Positions 39,654-52,800 of a DNA stretch of 64,000 bases are shown piece by piece. This DNA is from Antennarius striatus (taxonomy: Eukaryota > Chordata > Actinopteri > Lophiiformes > Antennariidae): NCBI RefSeq assembly GCF_040054535.1, contig NC_090781.1, positions 3,390,001 through 3,454,000 of the forward strand, written 5' to 3'. Below the pieces are notes generated by a model. It searched no databases, was not told where the DNA came from, and worked only from the letters and a program-made list of their open reading frames with translations. Both the position numbers and the translations under genes were made by a program. Numbering within the stretch: the stretch's first letter is position 1; each line of letters opens with the position of its first letter.

Positions 39654-42600
39654 CTACACTGTCAGGTCATGAATGTTCCTGGCTGCTCTCAGTGCAGACT
39701 TCATGGCGGTTTCAATCCAGCCATGTGGAGTCGCTGTGTGTTCTCCTGCAAAGTGCACCCGTCCCTCGCTCTGGAACAGTTCACTGGCGTAGTGCCCCTG
39801 CTGGTAGGGCGTGAACAGGGCAAAAGCGCCCAGGCTGTAGGGGTCTAAAGCCCACTTCTTCACAAAGCCCCCCGTCCACAGAAGCCTGATGTTCTGTCCA
39901 TGAATCATCACCAGGTCCCCCAGGACAACCTCCATCAGCTCGTCGTCGCTAATCCCTTGGAAAAGGGTGGAGTCATCAGAACAGGTGTAGGAGGCCAGCA
40001 GGGCGCCTGCGGTTGTTCCGGGGAAGCTGTGGCTGGGGTAGTAGATGAAGCGAGAGGGCCGGTCAGTTATGCTTTTCCCCCCTCTGATGCCCTCTTGCTC
40101 CCAGAACCTGGTGCTGAAGCTGAGAACAACTTTGGTGGTGCTGATGTAGTGAACCGAGCGCAGCGCCTCCATCTTGTCCCCGGAGAGGGGGGGCTGGAAG
40201 TCGATAAAGAGGCTGGCCTTTGCTGTGGCAGTAACCAGGGCGTAGTCCGCTGTCAGGTTGGTCAGAGAGCCTGGATTTCTCCCGTCGCGGTATGCTACCG
40301 TCACATTCTCACCGCCTGATTGGTTGATTCGCATGACCTTGGAGTTGAGGAGGACGGTAGCGTTTAAAAGCTGGTTTAAAGCCCTGGGGAGGAGGTCGAA
40401 GCCGTCAGTCACCTCCAAGTACCTGTAAAAAAAACCCATCATTAGTCGTACTCACTGATCAGTGGGTGTTACCAGCACATCATGGAGCCACACGAAAGAC
40501 AAACAACCACGCACGTGCATCCTCACACCTACAAACTAGTGCTTTTTGTTTGTCATCTGTCTATCTGCAGTGGTGGACAGACGAACACTTGACCTACCCT
40601 TCTCAACATCCTGCGAAGGGTAGGTCAGTGTACCCTGAAAGTAGTACCTGACAACTGCATAGCTTTGACCTTTCAGGGTAAGTAAAAGCTATGTACTAGC
40701 TTCTACCATAGATCAAAACTGGTGCATAGGTAGATCAAAGCAGTAGCTTTGAGGAGGTGGGAGGAAACCGGAAGAACCCATGCAGATGAGGGGAGAACAT
40801 ACAAACCACAGAACTGGACTTGAACCTGGAACTGTCTTGCTGTGAGGTGACAGCGCTACCCACTACCCACCGTGTTGCCCTTTTCAATGACAGTCATATC
40901 CAATTTTCCATTCTCTTCCAATGAATGGTTAAATGAAGTCACCTGTTCAGAAAGTTTAGATTTCAACCTTGCGGTAACAGTAAAGAAATTAGCCTAAGTC
41001 TTGTGCGATCACTTAAAAAATGGATTGTGCGTGGTCGATAACGTGACCTCAGACAGCGGAGGTGAGCTTTAAGGACTCAGTAAAGATCAGTCCACACATC
41101 TCTTACTCCACATCGTTGTTGATGTCTGACTGTATGTACAGCATTTCTAGAAAGGATGTGTGGAAGAGGCTGTTCTCATTCAGGACGTCCCCGACCATCC
41201 TCAGAGCTCCACGACTCAGGTTTGCCTCTTTCACCAGATACTCCTGTCAGTAAATAATAATGTTAATGGGCTGCTGAGGATGTTAGCTTTCATACATAAA
41301 TTGGACTCTGAGTGGATCTTTACCTTCACTGTGTAGGAGTCGTATTTATCCAGCATGGCCTTGCAGCCAATCGCCTTCAGGTCATCCTTCACCTGCATGC
41401 ACACCAGCCATTAGTGTGTCTGTGCAGTAAAGCAGCACAGTGTGTTGACGCGTCATGAGTGTGTAATGAACGTGTCGAGGCGTACCTTCCCAAGAGTGTG
41501 ATTGAACAGCTGACCTGCTGACATCCCCCTCTCACTGTCTGTCAGGCTGTAGTTGAGCAGACTAGGGTCCTTCTCCACAGCCGAGGTTCTCTGAAGAACC
41601 CCGTTTATCAGGTAGAAAGTGTTGGCGTCGTTTTGGAAGAACTGGTTCAAGGAAATGTTTAAACTGGAGGCAAAAGAGATCAGGATCCTGTGGAGCAGAA
41701 TTTCCCCTGGGATCATTAAAGTATATATCTATCTATTTATCTAGAAACACACCTGAGGGTCTTTCTTCTGGAACCACTGTTGGAGTGTGAGATCATCTAG
41801 TCCAGGTCAAATACACGGAGGGCCAAAAAAATAAACGTGCTATAAGTTTATTAAAACATTGAAAAGAACATAGCCTATTGAACCAAGAGCCTACACAGTG
41901 TATATTATTTATGATTAAATGAATAGAGGAATAATTTGTTATGGCTCTGTCAGTAACTTCAAGAGGAAACATTTTCAACAGGTAAACAGCAAAAAAGTAA
42001 ATGTTCTGTAAAGACCAAATATGTTACTTAATATCGAGATAAATGCATAAATAAAATTGCATGCATTATTAACTGAAAATGCATTACTGTGCATGCATTA
42101 TTGCATGCACAACAAAGCAGTAGAAAATGAAAAATGAATGAATAATAATATTGTGCATGCACAATAATAATGCATTATTGTACAAAAAAATTAAAAAATA
42201 TTGTGTTGCTCTATGATCCTACTTTCAAAAAGTAAATTTAAAAAAAAAATCAGTTTTATTCTTCGATCAATTGTATTCTTTATCGTATCTGCAATTTTCC
42301 CTGAGTCCATTCAACTTAAATATAAATAAATAAATAAATAAATAAATAAAATACAAAAATCTATGGCACACAGAGAAGACAGTACTGTACTTCCTTCAAA
42401 GAGACATCGCGTCTTGAAGAAACAAAATGTATTAAATTTAACTGAATTTAAAACTGAAAATGCGTTCCTGCCCTGTGATGCTCACTTGTTTGAGCCTGAT
42501 ATTTGATGGTGTCTCATCTTTCATACAGGTTAATCAATGTTTGGGGTCAGAGTTCATTCAGGGGTCAGGGTTCATTCAGGGCTCAGGCTCTGAGTCAGGA

Positions 42601-44694
42601 AACCCTCAGGATGGAGTGAAGGTGTTTATCAGTCAGACGCTGCTGTGTGATGTTTCGTTCAGCTTCAGAGAGAACAGTTGTTCACACAGGTCTGTGCTGT
42701 CAAACATGGAGAGCGTCCGAGCAGCTTGGATGTGCAGCTGGGGCGTCGTGTCCGGGATGAAATGTGTAAACTCAGCAGAAGACACATAAGTTTACCTTTG
42801 ACCTCTCTGAGCATGTACTCTGTAACCCACCTGGCTTTAAGCCCCCTGTTCTCAGCGTCCACCGTCCTTTTAGCCATTTTTGAGGTGCGGACTAGCTAAA
42901 TTCAACCTGACTACTGATAAACAATGAAACCGAAGCCCGCTTGCTGCACTGCAGTTACTTCCACCACCGTTGCATTGTGGGGAATGCAGTGTTTGTGTGT
43001 GCAAAACACCAATGACGGCTTGTGGGCCGGTTCTACTAGTACTGTAATTAAAAACCACCCAGGGGGCCATAAATAATTCACGAGCCAGAATTGGCCCGCT
43101 GGCCTTGACTTTGACATACAGTATGTGACCTAGTCAAAGCTGGGCTGGAGCAGGAGCATGAATATTGACACATTATCAGCTTGTATTGCTTGATTGGTTC
43201 CCTGTTCAAACAGGATGACAGCGCTATGCCTCTCAAACGTCTCCATTCTGACGCAGAACACAACCAGTAACAAGGCAGTCAGAGACTGCAACATCCCACG
43301 ACACCCTTGAATTCAAAATTTTACCCTGACCTACTTTCACAGAACAAAGCACTAGATTTGATCTATGGTCTTACTCACACTGGCCTTGACTAGTACGAGA
43401 CATCACTGCTTTGAAGCGAGACGGAACAATGAATGTTAAACTTGAACCAACGCAGTTACAGACTGCAACATCCTGCGACACCCCTGAATTCAAAATTTTA
43501 CCCTGGCCTACTTCCATAGGTCAAAGATCAAAGCTAGTGCTCTGACCTACTTTCATAGATCAAAGCACTAGCTTAACTAGATGTTCATTATGCATATATT
43601 AAGTCAGTATTATTATGGGATGGCAGACTCACTCACTTATGAAACCTGGGGATCCTCATGGCGCCCACCTCCGCGTACCAGCCTTCTCTGGTGTTCCTGA
43701 AGGTCTCCACACGTCCTCCAATGCGGTCACTGGCTTCTATGATCGTGATCTTGTTCCATGAGAACAAGATAACAGAGCAATTTTGATTGGATGAAACTTT
43801 TTTGGATACTAGATCATTTGGATACTGATGAAATTTGGAAATGTTTTTCTTTTTTATTCTTTGAAATTAATTTGACGCTCTTTCTGGTACCTAATCATAG
43901 TGACCCATGGAAATTAGCAAAATAAAATTCTTTAAAAAAACATGTTTAACATGTTTCCCAGGTACCTCACATTAAACTATTCTTGTATTCTTTTATACAT
44001 TGGAGGTGATCAGATGACTTTAAACAGTCAGTTGCTTTAAGGTGTGACACAAGGACAGAGACAGGTGGGCTAGAAACGAGTATCCACCGTAGGCGTACAG
44101 AGTAAAGTTACCTATAGATTACTTCACCTTATGTCCCGCATCTTCCAGAAACTTAGCAGCGGTCAGTCCGGCCATGCCGCCGCCGATGATGACGACATGA
44201 CGGGGAGTCTTTGTGGCAGGAAGACCTTTCTGAACTATGTTGAGAAGTTGGTCGTAGTCAGTGTCTTCTTGAAGGCATTCAAACAGAGTGTCCCCAGAAA
44301 TACCACCGACCCAAAACACAACGACGCCGACTATAACAACCAGAGGAACTGAGGGAGGAAGATGGAAATGTCACACATTACGCTGGATAAGAACGGCAGC
44401 ATCAGAGGTTCATGTGTTCTACTTACAGATTTTACACAGGGCCAGGTGAGGAATCATCCTGAGAACGACGCTCCACGGATTCTTTCTTCTTCCGATGTGA
44501 GATGAGGAGGACACCTGCCATGGGAAAAAAAATGTTGAATTCAAAGCAACCCCTTCCAACAACACAAATAAACGCATATCGATCGCTGGTGAATGACCTC
44601 CGACAGTTCTAGGACGTAGAGAACTCAGGTGGAGGAGGCCTACACTCACCTTCATCAGAGGTAAAGTCTCATAGGTTGTTGTGGGGGTGTTCAT
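39654..44694 (-). CDS. L-amino-acid oxidase (IL4I1/LAAO family flavoenzyme)
   Basis: Family members oxidatively deaminate L-amino acids with FAD, releasing ammonia and hydrogen peroxide; fish members are usually secreted or lysosomal and antimicrobial. Eight coding exons: 44694-44650, 44514-44427, 44348-44128, 43749-43637, 41687-41486, 41392-41324, 41243-41107, 40422-39654 (1,644 nt, 547 aa); all phases close. An N-terminal hydrophobic stretch ([16 protein letters not shown], about residues 46-61) follows an unusually long basic leader, suggesting a signal anchor rather than a simple cleaved peptide. The Rossmann FAD motif is [20 protein letters not shown], then [14 protein letters not shown]. 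The substrate domain contains [19 protein letters not shown]. The C-terminal FAD site is [21 protein letters not shown] leave the symbol blank because fish carry several LAAO/IL4I1 paralogues that I cannot separate here. Confidence 0.92.
40470..40890. repeat. Mosaic of L2-like and AGGTCA-family repeat fragments
   Basis: The L2-like head (CATCATGGAGCCACACGAAAG) and tail (GAACATACAAACCACAGAAC, CTGTGAGGTGACAGCGCTAC) flank a stretch at 40560-40745 with the GGTAGGTCAGTGTACCCTG / AAGTAGTACCTGACA words shared with 62930-63000. In an oxidase intron. Confidence 0.6.
42321..42351. repeat. (AAAT)n microsatellite
   Basis: A perfect tetranucleotide run in an AT-rich oxidase intron. Confidence 0.95.
42900..43125 (-). 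mobile_element. hAT element fragment
   Basis: Reverse-strand fragment ending GGCCCGCTGGCCTTGACTTTGACA, with GCATTGTGGGGAATGCAG inside (matched by CCCACAATGC in the plus-strand copies). Confidence 0.6.
43268..43560 (+). repeat. AGGTCA-family dispersed repeat, partial copy 2
   Basis: Two successive copies of the ACTGCAACATCC...GAATTCAAAATTTTACCCTG head in an oxidase intron, without the hairpin part. Confidence 0.65.
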
Positions 44695-45569
44695 GACTGA
44701 CAGGAGGCTAAACGGGAACGCTGTCCCTCATATGGAGGCACCGCATGTGTGAAGGAGCGTTTAGCGCAGCCCTCATTTTAATAAGGGGTGTGGGACTCCT
44801 CAGATCTCCCAGAAATATTTTCCCACAGCGGATCCAGAGTCAACCACACTGAACAAATCAGATTAGTGAGGTTATACTAGTCATCAGCATACCTCATTTC
44901 CTCCATATTGACTCGGTGCTGCGTGCCCTGGTCTTATTGAGCGCTATCCAAACGCGACACATAAGAATTGACCTCAGAGAAAATCAAAAGTGTTTTTGAA
45001 AGTTTAAATGAAAGAGACAAAAGCCGTACCTTTCTCTCCGCTGGATCGAAGCCACTGAACAGGTTTGCAAACGCTCACGCCAACTCACCCGTATTGATCT
45101 CAGGTTCTCACAGGTTACAAAACCGTCTGGCAAAAGGTTTTATTCCCAGCACAAGTCAAGGTTGTTTTCAGTCAGGGGTAAAGTTTTATTTCACCTTTCT
45201 GTCAGCATGTGCAAAAGCACTGAGTTCAGTTAACTCATCATGTTGAGTTATGTCAGCTACGTTAATGTTTAATGTGTAGTTCACAAGGTAGGCCGACCTA
45301 CTGTATATAAAGTCAGGTAGATGCTGAGGTGACAGGTTCCTGGCCTTACTCTGTACACGTGTACATGAAACTTGGTTTTCCTTCATGGTCAATGTTGCGT
45401 TGTTAACACCAATAACTCAATCACGCAACAATGGTCTCGTGTAAAAACACCAGGACAGCTGAAAACAGTTTATTCCAAACATCTGGATTTAAAATAACTT
45501 GTATAACTGAGGATTGAAAAACTTAAAGTTAGTAATGAGCAGAAGTTGAAACTTCCACAGAGAGCACTC

Positions 45570-45760
45570 AGAGAGCATAAAAGGTCAGAGTATAAAAATA
45601 AATAGGTAAAAAGTGTGCTTTGTCCAGAAAACTACATTTCCCACAATCCAGTAATTAAGCCAAAAAAGGTTCTCATAAAATTAATGTCCTAACTTGTGTT
45701 TGATGTTATTTTTCTTTATTCATTGATAGTTTGATCCTTGATTGATGGAGTTCTACATCT
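45570..45760. mobile_element. hAT element fragment upstream of snx19
   Basis: Contains GAGAGCATAAAAGGTCAG, TAAAAATAAATAGGT and ACTACATTTCCCACAATCC, as in the 38048 copy. Confidence 0.6.
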
Positions 45761-45999
45761 ACAAAACTACATTTCCCGTGAGTCTTAGCCGCGGATATCA
45801 TGGCAAGTTAAGGGGGGGGGGGGAACGATTTAAGAGTTAATTTAAAGCATCACAAAACAATAATAGTCGGCTCTTTCTCGCTCGTCAAACGCAGCCGGGT
45901 AGCGAATCAGCTTTCTGATTTGAGATTACGTCACGATACCGGAAGTAAACAAACCAATCGATAGCTAGACGCTCACGAGACCTCCGCTGAGGTCCGTGT

Positions 46000-46200
46000 C
46001 AGTTCGTTACGTTTCCTGTAGTTATGGTTGAAGAAATGACGTAGGAGACATTCATCATTTAGACGTTTGACGTTTCGCCGCTCTCCAGGTGTGCCGTGGG
46101 AACGAGTAGCAGGTAACGGTGACGGTGACGGTAACGTAACGACGTTACTGCGCGTTTGACGACCCGAAGGTTTGCGTCATCGGTAAAGAAAGGCTATTTG
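46000..46200 (+). promoter_or_regulatory. Probable snx19 promoter / noncoding first exon
   Basis: The first coding exon of snx19 begins at an acceptor (ccttccag before 46830), so a leader exon must lie upstream. The stretch at 46000-46200 is CpG-richer than its surroundings and has a good donor (gtagcag/gtaacg near 46114) after a short sequence free of repeats. This is inference from position and composition only. Confidence 0.4.
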
Positions 46201-46849
46201 TTCATGCTAGTTTCCTACAGTAGTGCGTCAATTAGCATTCAGACCGCTGCTCTTCTGTGCTAAACCGTTAGCATCAACTAAATCATAACCAGTCACATGT
46301 TGGAGCTAAATCGATTGATTTTGTAGCTGAATATCCTGACAGTGTGTGAAATGTCGACATTTTTCTTTATTTTTATTGCGTCTTCATGTGTCCTGAAACA
46401 TGAAAGCAGTAAATTATCAAACCCACAGCTGTGATTGGAGGCCATGTCTTCTCGGTAGAGTAACGGTGTTTTTATGGGGTAGCGTTACCAAAGCGCGTTA
46501 CATAGCGACCGGGATATTACTCTGTGTTAGTATTGCTGCTTAAAATAAGTTATGATGCTGTATTTCACAAATAATATATACATAACAAACTGTTGAGAGA
46601 GCACAGAGCACACTATTCCTATACAATATGATAAAATTTACATATTCAGACACTTACTGTACAATTAAAAGTGAATAAGACATCACACATGTCTCAATAA
46701 TCACAACATCAAAACATCACAACAGGCTTGTCTTTTAATGTTGGCAGTTTTCAAGTTTTTTTTTTGTTTTTTTTGTGTGAAGACTTTGTATGGCTGAGCT
46801 GTCCTCTCCGTTGTTGTGTTTCCTTCCAGGGAGGGATGCTGTGTCGTTC

Positions 46850-49800
46850 ATGATCGCCACAGCTCAACCCAAGGGTGTGAGACCGAAGCGGGACACCACC
46901 AGGGCCATGGCTGAGGTGTTGGGCCAGAAGAGCTTGATGGGCTTCGGTGTGATCCTGGCCTGGCTGGTGCTGTTCCACCTGCTGGTCAACATCTGGCTGC
47001 TGTGTGTGTTCACCAGCCTGCTGGTGGTGCTTGGTGGCTGGCTCGGCTCACAGGCCATCCTGGAATCCGACAGCGTGGTTCACCTGGAGAGGTTCATCAG
47101 CCTGGAGCAGGTAGATGTGACATCTGCTTCACATTACTGGCACAGTTAAGAGCATTTAACTGGGCTGAGACAAACTAAATCTTGCTTGCATGTGGAAAAC
47201 AATTATTTAGTGCATGTCTCCACTATTATATAATTTAAATTCACGTTGTCACGGCTAAATTTTAGGTCCCGCCAACTTTAGAGGATGAGCAACACTTGGA
47301 CCAGGAGATTCACAACACCGTGAGGAAAATCATCCGGGATTTTGTCACCTCCTGGTACTCCACTGTGTCCTCTGAGAGCGCTTTTGAAAAAGAGGTTCAG
47401 GAGGCCATGATCTCTATGGCGATGGAGCTTAAAATACGAGCGAGACATGTCGACAGAAAGGTAGTGTCATTTTATTGTCCCATAAATCATCTGTTAAGAC
47501 AATATTTGTTTTGGTAGACAATAAGTTTAGGAATCTGGGTTCTACCGACATCACAGCTTTGACTTCTGACTCCGCTGATGAATAGTTATCGTGATTTTAT
47601 TTTACATCACTTTTATTTTATCACTGCTGCCATAACAGCAGCAGAAGTCCAGTTCCCCATAACACTTGTTGCTGCATGGTTTACTGGATGTGTGATTTGA
47701 TCAGAAGCCATAACCCCAGATATATCAAAACTAGAAGAAATTAATTATAGCCCCCTCAAAAAAGAATTTATATCAGACATCAGTAGATACAACAAAATCC
47801 CTCATATAGATTCAGTTTAAATCCCAACAGACTCAACTCAATCCCAACAGAGAAACCAGAATTGCATTTTTTGGGAGTGGGATAATATTTTTTCTAGATT
47901 AATATGGGCAATAAAGAAGCCGAGAATAAAATATAACATTTTGCAATTGCCAAAGGAGAAAGGTGGATTTGCCATTTCCCTGTTTGAGAAGTTATTAAAA
48001 AGCAGCGCAAATTCAGCCATTAGCTGGAGGGTTTATTCCAAATTATAGATAAAAATGGAAAGACATGGTATTGACCATGGGTAGGAACTACCAGTTAATA
48101 CTTTAGTTGGAGATTCTTTATTAACTAACCACCTTTCGGACCTCAACAACATTTTGATAATCGACTCTTCGACAAAATAGAGTGAAATAATTACAAAAAT
48201 ATTAATAAAGGAGAAGAACTGAAACGTTCAAGTGGTTTGCATATGTTCCAGGTTTTAGATCAGGACAAAGTATTGAGCTTCCAGGACCTGAAAGATAAAT
48301 TTAATGTACAAAATCAAGATCACTTTAGATATTTACCGTACAAATCAGATATTACATGAATAAGAAATTCTCCCTAATTTTTTGGGGAGCCTCCTGGAAG
48401 ACTGCTCTCCAAAAGACAAACTCAAGACTATACTCAGCTTTTATAAATCTTGAGACTGAGCACACACTGTATGTTAAGGAAGTATGGGAAACAGGGAGGC
48501 TTCCCAGTCTCACAAGGTGAATGGAACAGGACTTTCAGACAGCAGTAGTCGGTGACAAATTTCCCCTCTTGGAGGGAATTCAGCTGGAAAAAAACAACTC
48601 GTTTAATGTACAGGTAATGACATAGATCAAACTAAAAGACATTTTACACAAATTAAACACAGAGAAATATCTACTCCTACATTTTGTATTGTGTCCCAGA
48701 AAGAACTTGAAGTACCCTTTTATTCAAGAAATGTCAAATACTTCCTTCTGTCTCATTCAATTGTCCCTACAAAGGGTGTGATTCATAGCACAACAACATC
48801 AACAGTTGATCAGAAAATTATACAACAGATATTTTCTTTTGTCAAATGATACTCTTGACAAACCATAAACAAACAATTGTTTTTTTAGTGACGAAATATT
48901 TTTGGTCACTAAACAAACTGCAGGAACACAATGTTCTTTGCAAACCGCATTGTGGTAAGCAGTTCATTTTATGGACTCTGATCACTCTGATCACTGCTGT
49001 GATCCAGTCCTGTTGAGTCATGTGACTCAATGTTGTTTATCCTGAAGAAACAAACAAAAAAATGTGCAAATCACTCTTAACTTAATCAATGTAACCAAAA
49101 TGAAAATGTATTAAACGTAGAACAAGAACCACAGAACCAACAAGAACCAATGGAGACTGCAATATCCCGCGACACTCCTGAATTGAAAATTCTACCCTGA
49201 CCTACTTTCATTGATCAAAGCTAGTGCTTTGATTTTACTCTGACCTACTTGCATAGGTTCAAAAATCAAAGCTAATGCTTTGATCTATGGTCTTCACACT
49301 TGCCTTCTCCCTTATCTTCCTATCTTATCCGGGTCCTGAGTGTACAAAAGTTGAAATTTGACCTTGACCTAGTTTTCTCAAGGTCAAGGTCATCATCTCA
49401 TTTTCATCCCCTTTGCTGCATGAGTAATGTGCTTTTTGTTTCATCTTTCTGTCTGCAACGGTTGGGAAGATATTTTGATGGACATACGAACGGACGAACA
49501 CACGAACACTGACAATTACATTACATCACCGCTTTAAAGCGGGATGTAATGACTGCATAAGGCATTATGTAACACTTCTGAACTCTGCTCAGCTCTTATG
49601 CTAAAAGCATTAGCATGTTTTCTGAGAATGGGTACATGTGTTTGAATACAGTGGCTTTAATCTTAATTTTAATCTTAATTTTGGGTCTTTGTGTCCTGTT
49701 GAGTGTTTATAGAGTCTTCTTATGCTGGTTTACAAATGTTCCTTTTTTTTCCAGGAACTGACAAAGAAGATCCTGGATCTGCTGGGCTGCCACCTGCAGG

Positions 49801-52800
49801 ACTACATCAGAGCCAAGGAACAAATGCCTCCATCAGCAAACACCAGGGAGGGCAATCGGCTGTGGAAAGCCTATTCCGGCCTCACTACACCTCATATCGC
49901 CATGGCTAGTGATGAAATGGAAGTGACCCACACCAGAGCAGTCGTAGATTTGTTGTTGCATGTTCTGGTGCCGTCACCGCACCTGGAGACCCGCACCGGG
50001 CGTTTGGTGGTTGGGGAGCTCATCACCTGCAACGTTTTCCTCCCACTTATTGCCAAACTATCTGATCCTGACTGGTTAAATGGCTTTTTAGTGGAAATAT
50101 TGGGCACGTCTAGAAAACCAAAGGAGCCAATCACAACAGTTCCTCTGATTTCATTCACTGCATCCACACCGTCTCCTGGTCATCCAGAGTTGGCTCCATC
50201 GCAAGAGGCAAGTTCTAAGTTTCCTCAGAGAAACACAGTCAGTCCGAGAGCTGAGATGGAGATGACCCCTGACCCGGACGCAGCTACACCTGAGCTCGCC
50301 TACGATGTGGTCGACTCAGACGATGTGGACTATCCCCAAAACCACGTGGACGAAGAACCTTCCCGACCTTTTCTGAAGAACTACATGAGAGGAAGCAAGT
50401 CTAACCCATTCTACCGGGAAAATGACTCTGACCTGGATTCTCCTCTGGCTGACTATAAGCGTAGCTCCATGGACTCCTTGGTGATGATTGGCCAGGAGGA
50501 TGGCCTGTATGGTCAAAACAGAGAATGTGCCACTCCTGAAAACAGTAATGGGATGTATTTTGAGGATGTTTGTTCCAGCCCAGCAGACGGCTCCTGCCCT
50601 AAAGTCCTGGTGTATTCACATGCAGTACGACATCCTGGTGGCTGCGACCGCTTACTGGTTCAAACAGCAGACAGGAACGTCAATGACTTCCAGAACCTGG
50701 ACCGGGAGGGTTCTTCCCCGTTACTAAACCCAGTCAGAGAGCTCCTCTTGGGTGTAGAGCAGAGTGGACTGGGGAGCCCCAGTGACCCGGGTGAAGACAG
50801 TCCGTTGCAGAGCTCTTGTTCTCTGCCCTCGTTCAATTTCGAGCCCCTCAGCAGCCCGGACGGACCCGCCATCATTCAGAACCTCCGAATCACCGGCACC
50901 ATCACAGCGAAGGAGCACCGAGGCACCGGGTCACATCCTTACACCCTTTACACCATTAAAGTAAGGAGGAGATCCTTCATTGTTCTGCTCCTGTGCTGAT
51001 GCTGTACCCATTACTCATCTTCCATCTTTCTGTGTTATTTGTCAGTATGAAACTGCAATGGGCTGTGAGACCCCAGGAGGCATCCAGCCTGGCTCTGAGG
51101 ACTCTGAATCTCTGCTGTCAGGTTGTGAGACTCCATCAACCATCCAGCCGGTGGCCTATCACACGGTCAACCGAAGATACAGCGAGTTCCTCAACCTGCA
51201 AACACGACTGGAGGAGAAAACAGATCTACGGAAACTCATCAAAGGTATGGAGGCTGTAGTTTGACAGAAGGTTTGATATTTCCAGCTTCCAACTTGTCTA
51301 TTTCTGGCTCTACTTCAGGTGTGAAAGGGCCCAAGAAAATATTCCCAGACATGCCTTTTGGAAATATGGACAGTGACAAGATAGAAGCCAGGAAAGGCCT
51401 TCTGGAGACCTTCCTAAAGGTGAATGGAGTGACATTTAACCAGATAAAATATTTGTTACGTCTAAATCTGTAGACCAGCATCATGTCCTCTTTTTCAGCA
51501 ACTCTGCATGATCTCTGAGATAGCCAATAGCGAAGAGATGCAGGAATTTCTGGCTCTCAACACAGACGCCAGGATTGCGTTTGTCAAGAAGCCCTTCATC
51601 GTGTCACGTATTGATAAGGTTTGAATTTCTGCCACCACACTGATGCGATGATACAACACAAAATATATCACGACAAAAACATTTTTTCATGGGTTTTTCT
51701 GTAAGATAGTAAAAAGACAAGCCTCCGTTGCGTTTAGATTGTGGTGAATGCCATCGTGGACACGCTGAAGACGGCGTTTCCTCGTTCAGAACCTCAGAGC
51801 CCAACAGATGACAACGAGGTAGAGGTGGATGGGAAAATGTATTCTGACAAGAAGAGCAGGTAAACATTTGTATATTTGTATTTGCATGTATCCTACATGC
51901 ATGTATGTACATGTATAAACAGTACAGGTAGTCCTCAACTTAAGAACATTCGACTTAGGAACATTTGAAGATACGAACAAACTTTTTCCGTCATATTTGA
52001 CTATTGTCCTACAGTTCCGCATTTTGCCACAACCCCTCCAGGGGCAGCACCTCTGCAATCACACAGCTCCAACAATCGTCTCTCCCTCTTGATCTCATTT
52101 GTCGTTGCCTCTGTGAGCATCTCAGAACTTGAGAGTGGTAGTGCTGGATGCGTGTTCATCCATGTGTTTACGTGACCACCCAGGGCCCGTCTGAAGTTTT
52201 CCAGCAGAAACATCCTGTTCATGAACGGCTCAGACGTCAGACCGCCGGTTCTGTTCAGCTGGGAACAAAGTACCACTGTAAGTTACATTAAAAAATGCAT
52301 TAACATTAGTATCTACACCTAATACTTCAAACTGGTAGGTCCAGTGTTGTTGGTCCAGCGTTTAATTTATCACCTGGCCTTTCTTCACCTTCCACACTCT
52401 CATCCTGTCTGGTCTTCAAGGTGTTTAGGGGGATGTCTTTAGGAGACTTGGAAACCTTTATCACAGAACACGAGAAACTGTCCATTACAACCGAGGCAGA
52501 GAGGGAGAACAGGCCAGCAGTGAGGACCCCCGGCGGCTGTCTGGACCACAGCCTGACTGGGAAACACGGCCAGGAATCTGGTGAGATTGCTAAAATAACT
52601 GGTAGGAGTTTCCCTGTCATGATAAGACATAAGCTTCAGCCCCATTTTCCAACCAAATGGTCATTATTATTTTCGATTTAAGGAAAGTCACATGTTGTCT
52701 CTTTTCTGCATTGCGAAAAAAAACCCACTTTTTTGTTTGGTTTTGTTGCTCTGCTCGTCCCCTCTTGTGTCAGCTGAACTGGGGTCACAATAAATCATCT

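Larger units (their letters stand above)
44695..46829. other. Divergent intergenic region, oxidase to snx19
   Basis: This is the 5' flank of both genes. It holds a hAT fragment (about 45570-45760), a poly-G run (45810-45823), the CpG-enriched presumed snx19 leader near 46000-46200, and a TGTATATAAAG TATA-like word at 45300-45310 without an assigned gene. Confidence 0.55.

Noticed and set aside
39900-40319. 139-codon plus-strand frame
   Set aside because: Antisense of the large last exon of the L-amino-acid oxidase.
45300-45310. TGTATATAAAG as the TATA box of the oxidase or snx19
   Set aside because: It is 600-700 bp or more from either likely transcription start and lies in AT-rich repeat-bearing DNA; no supporting context.
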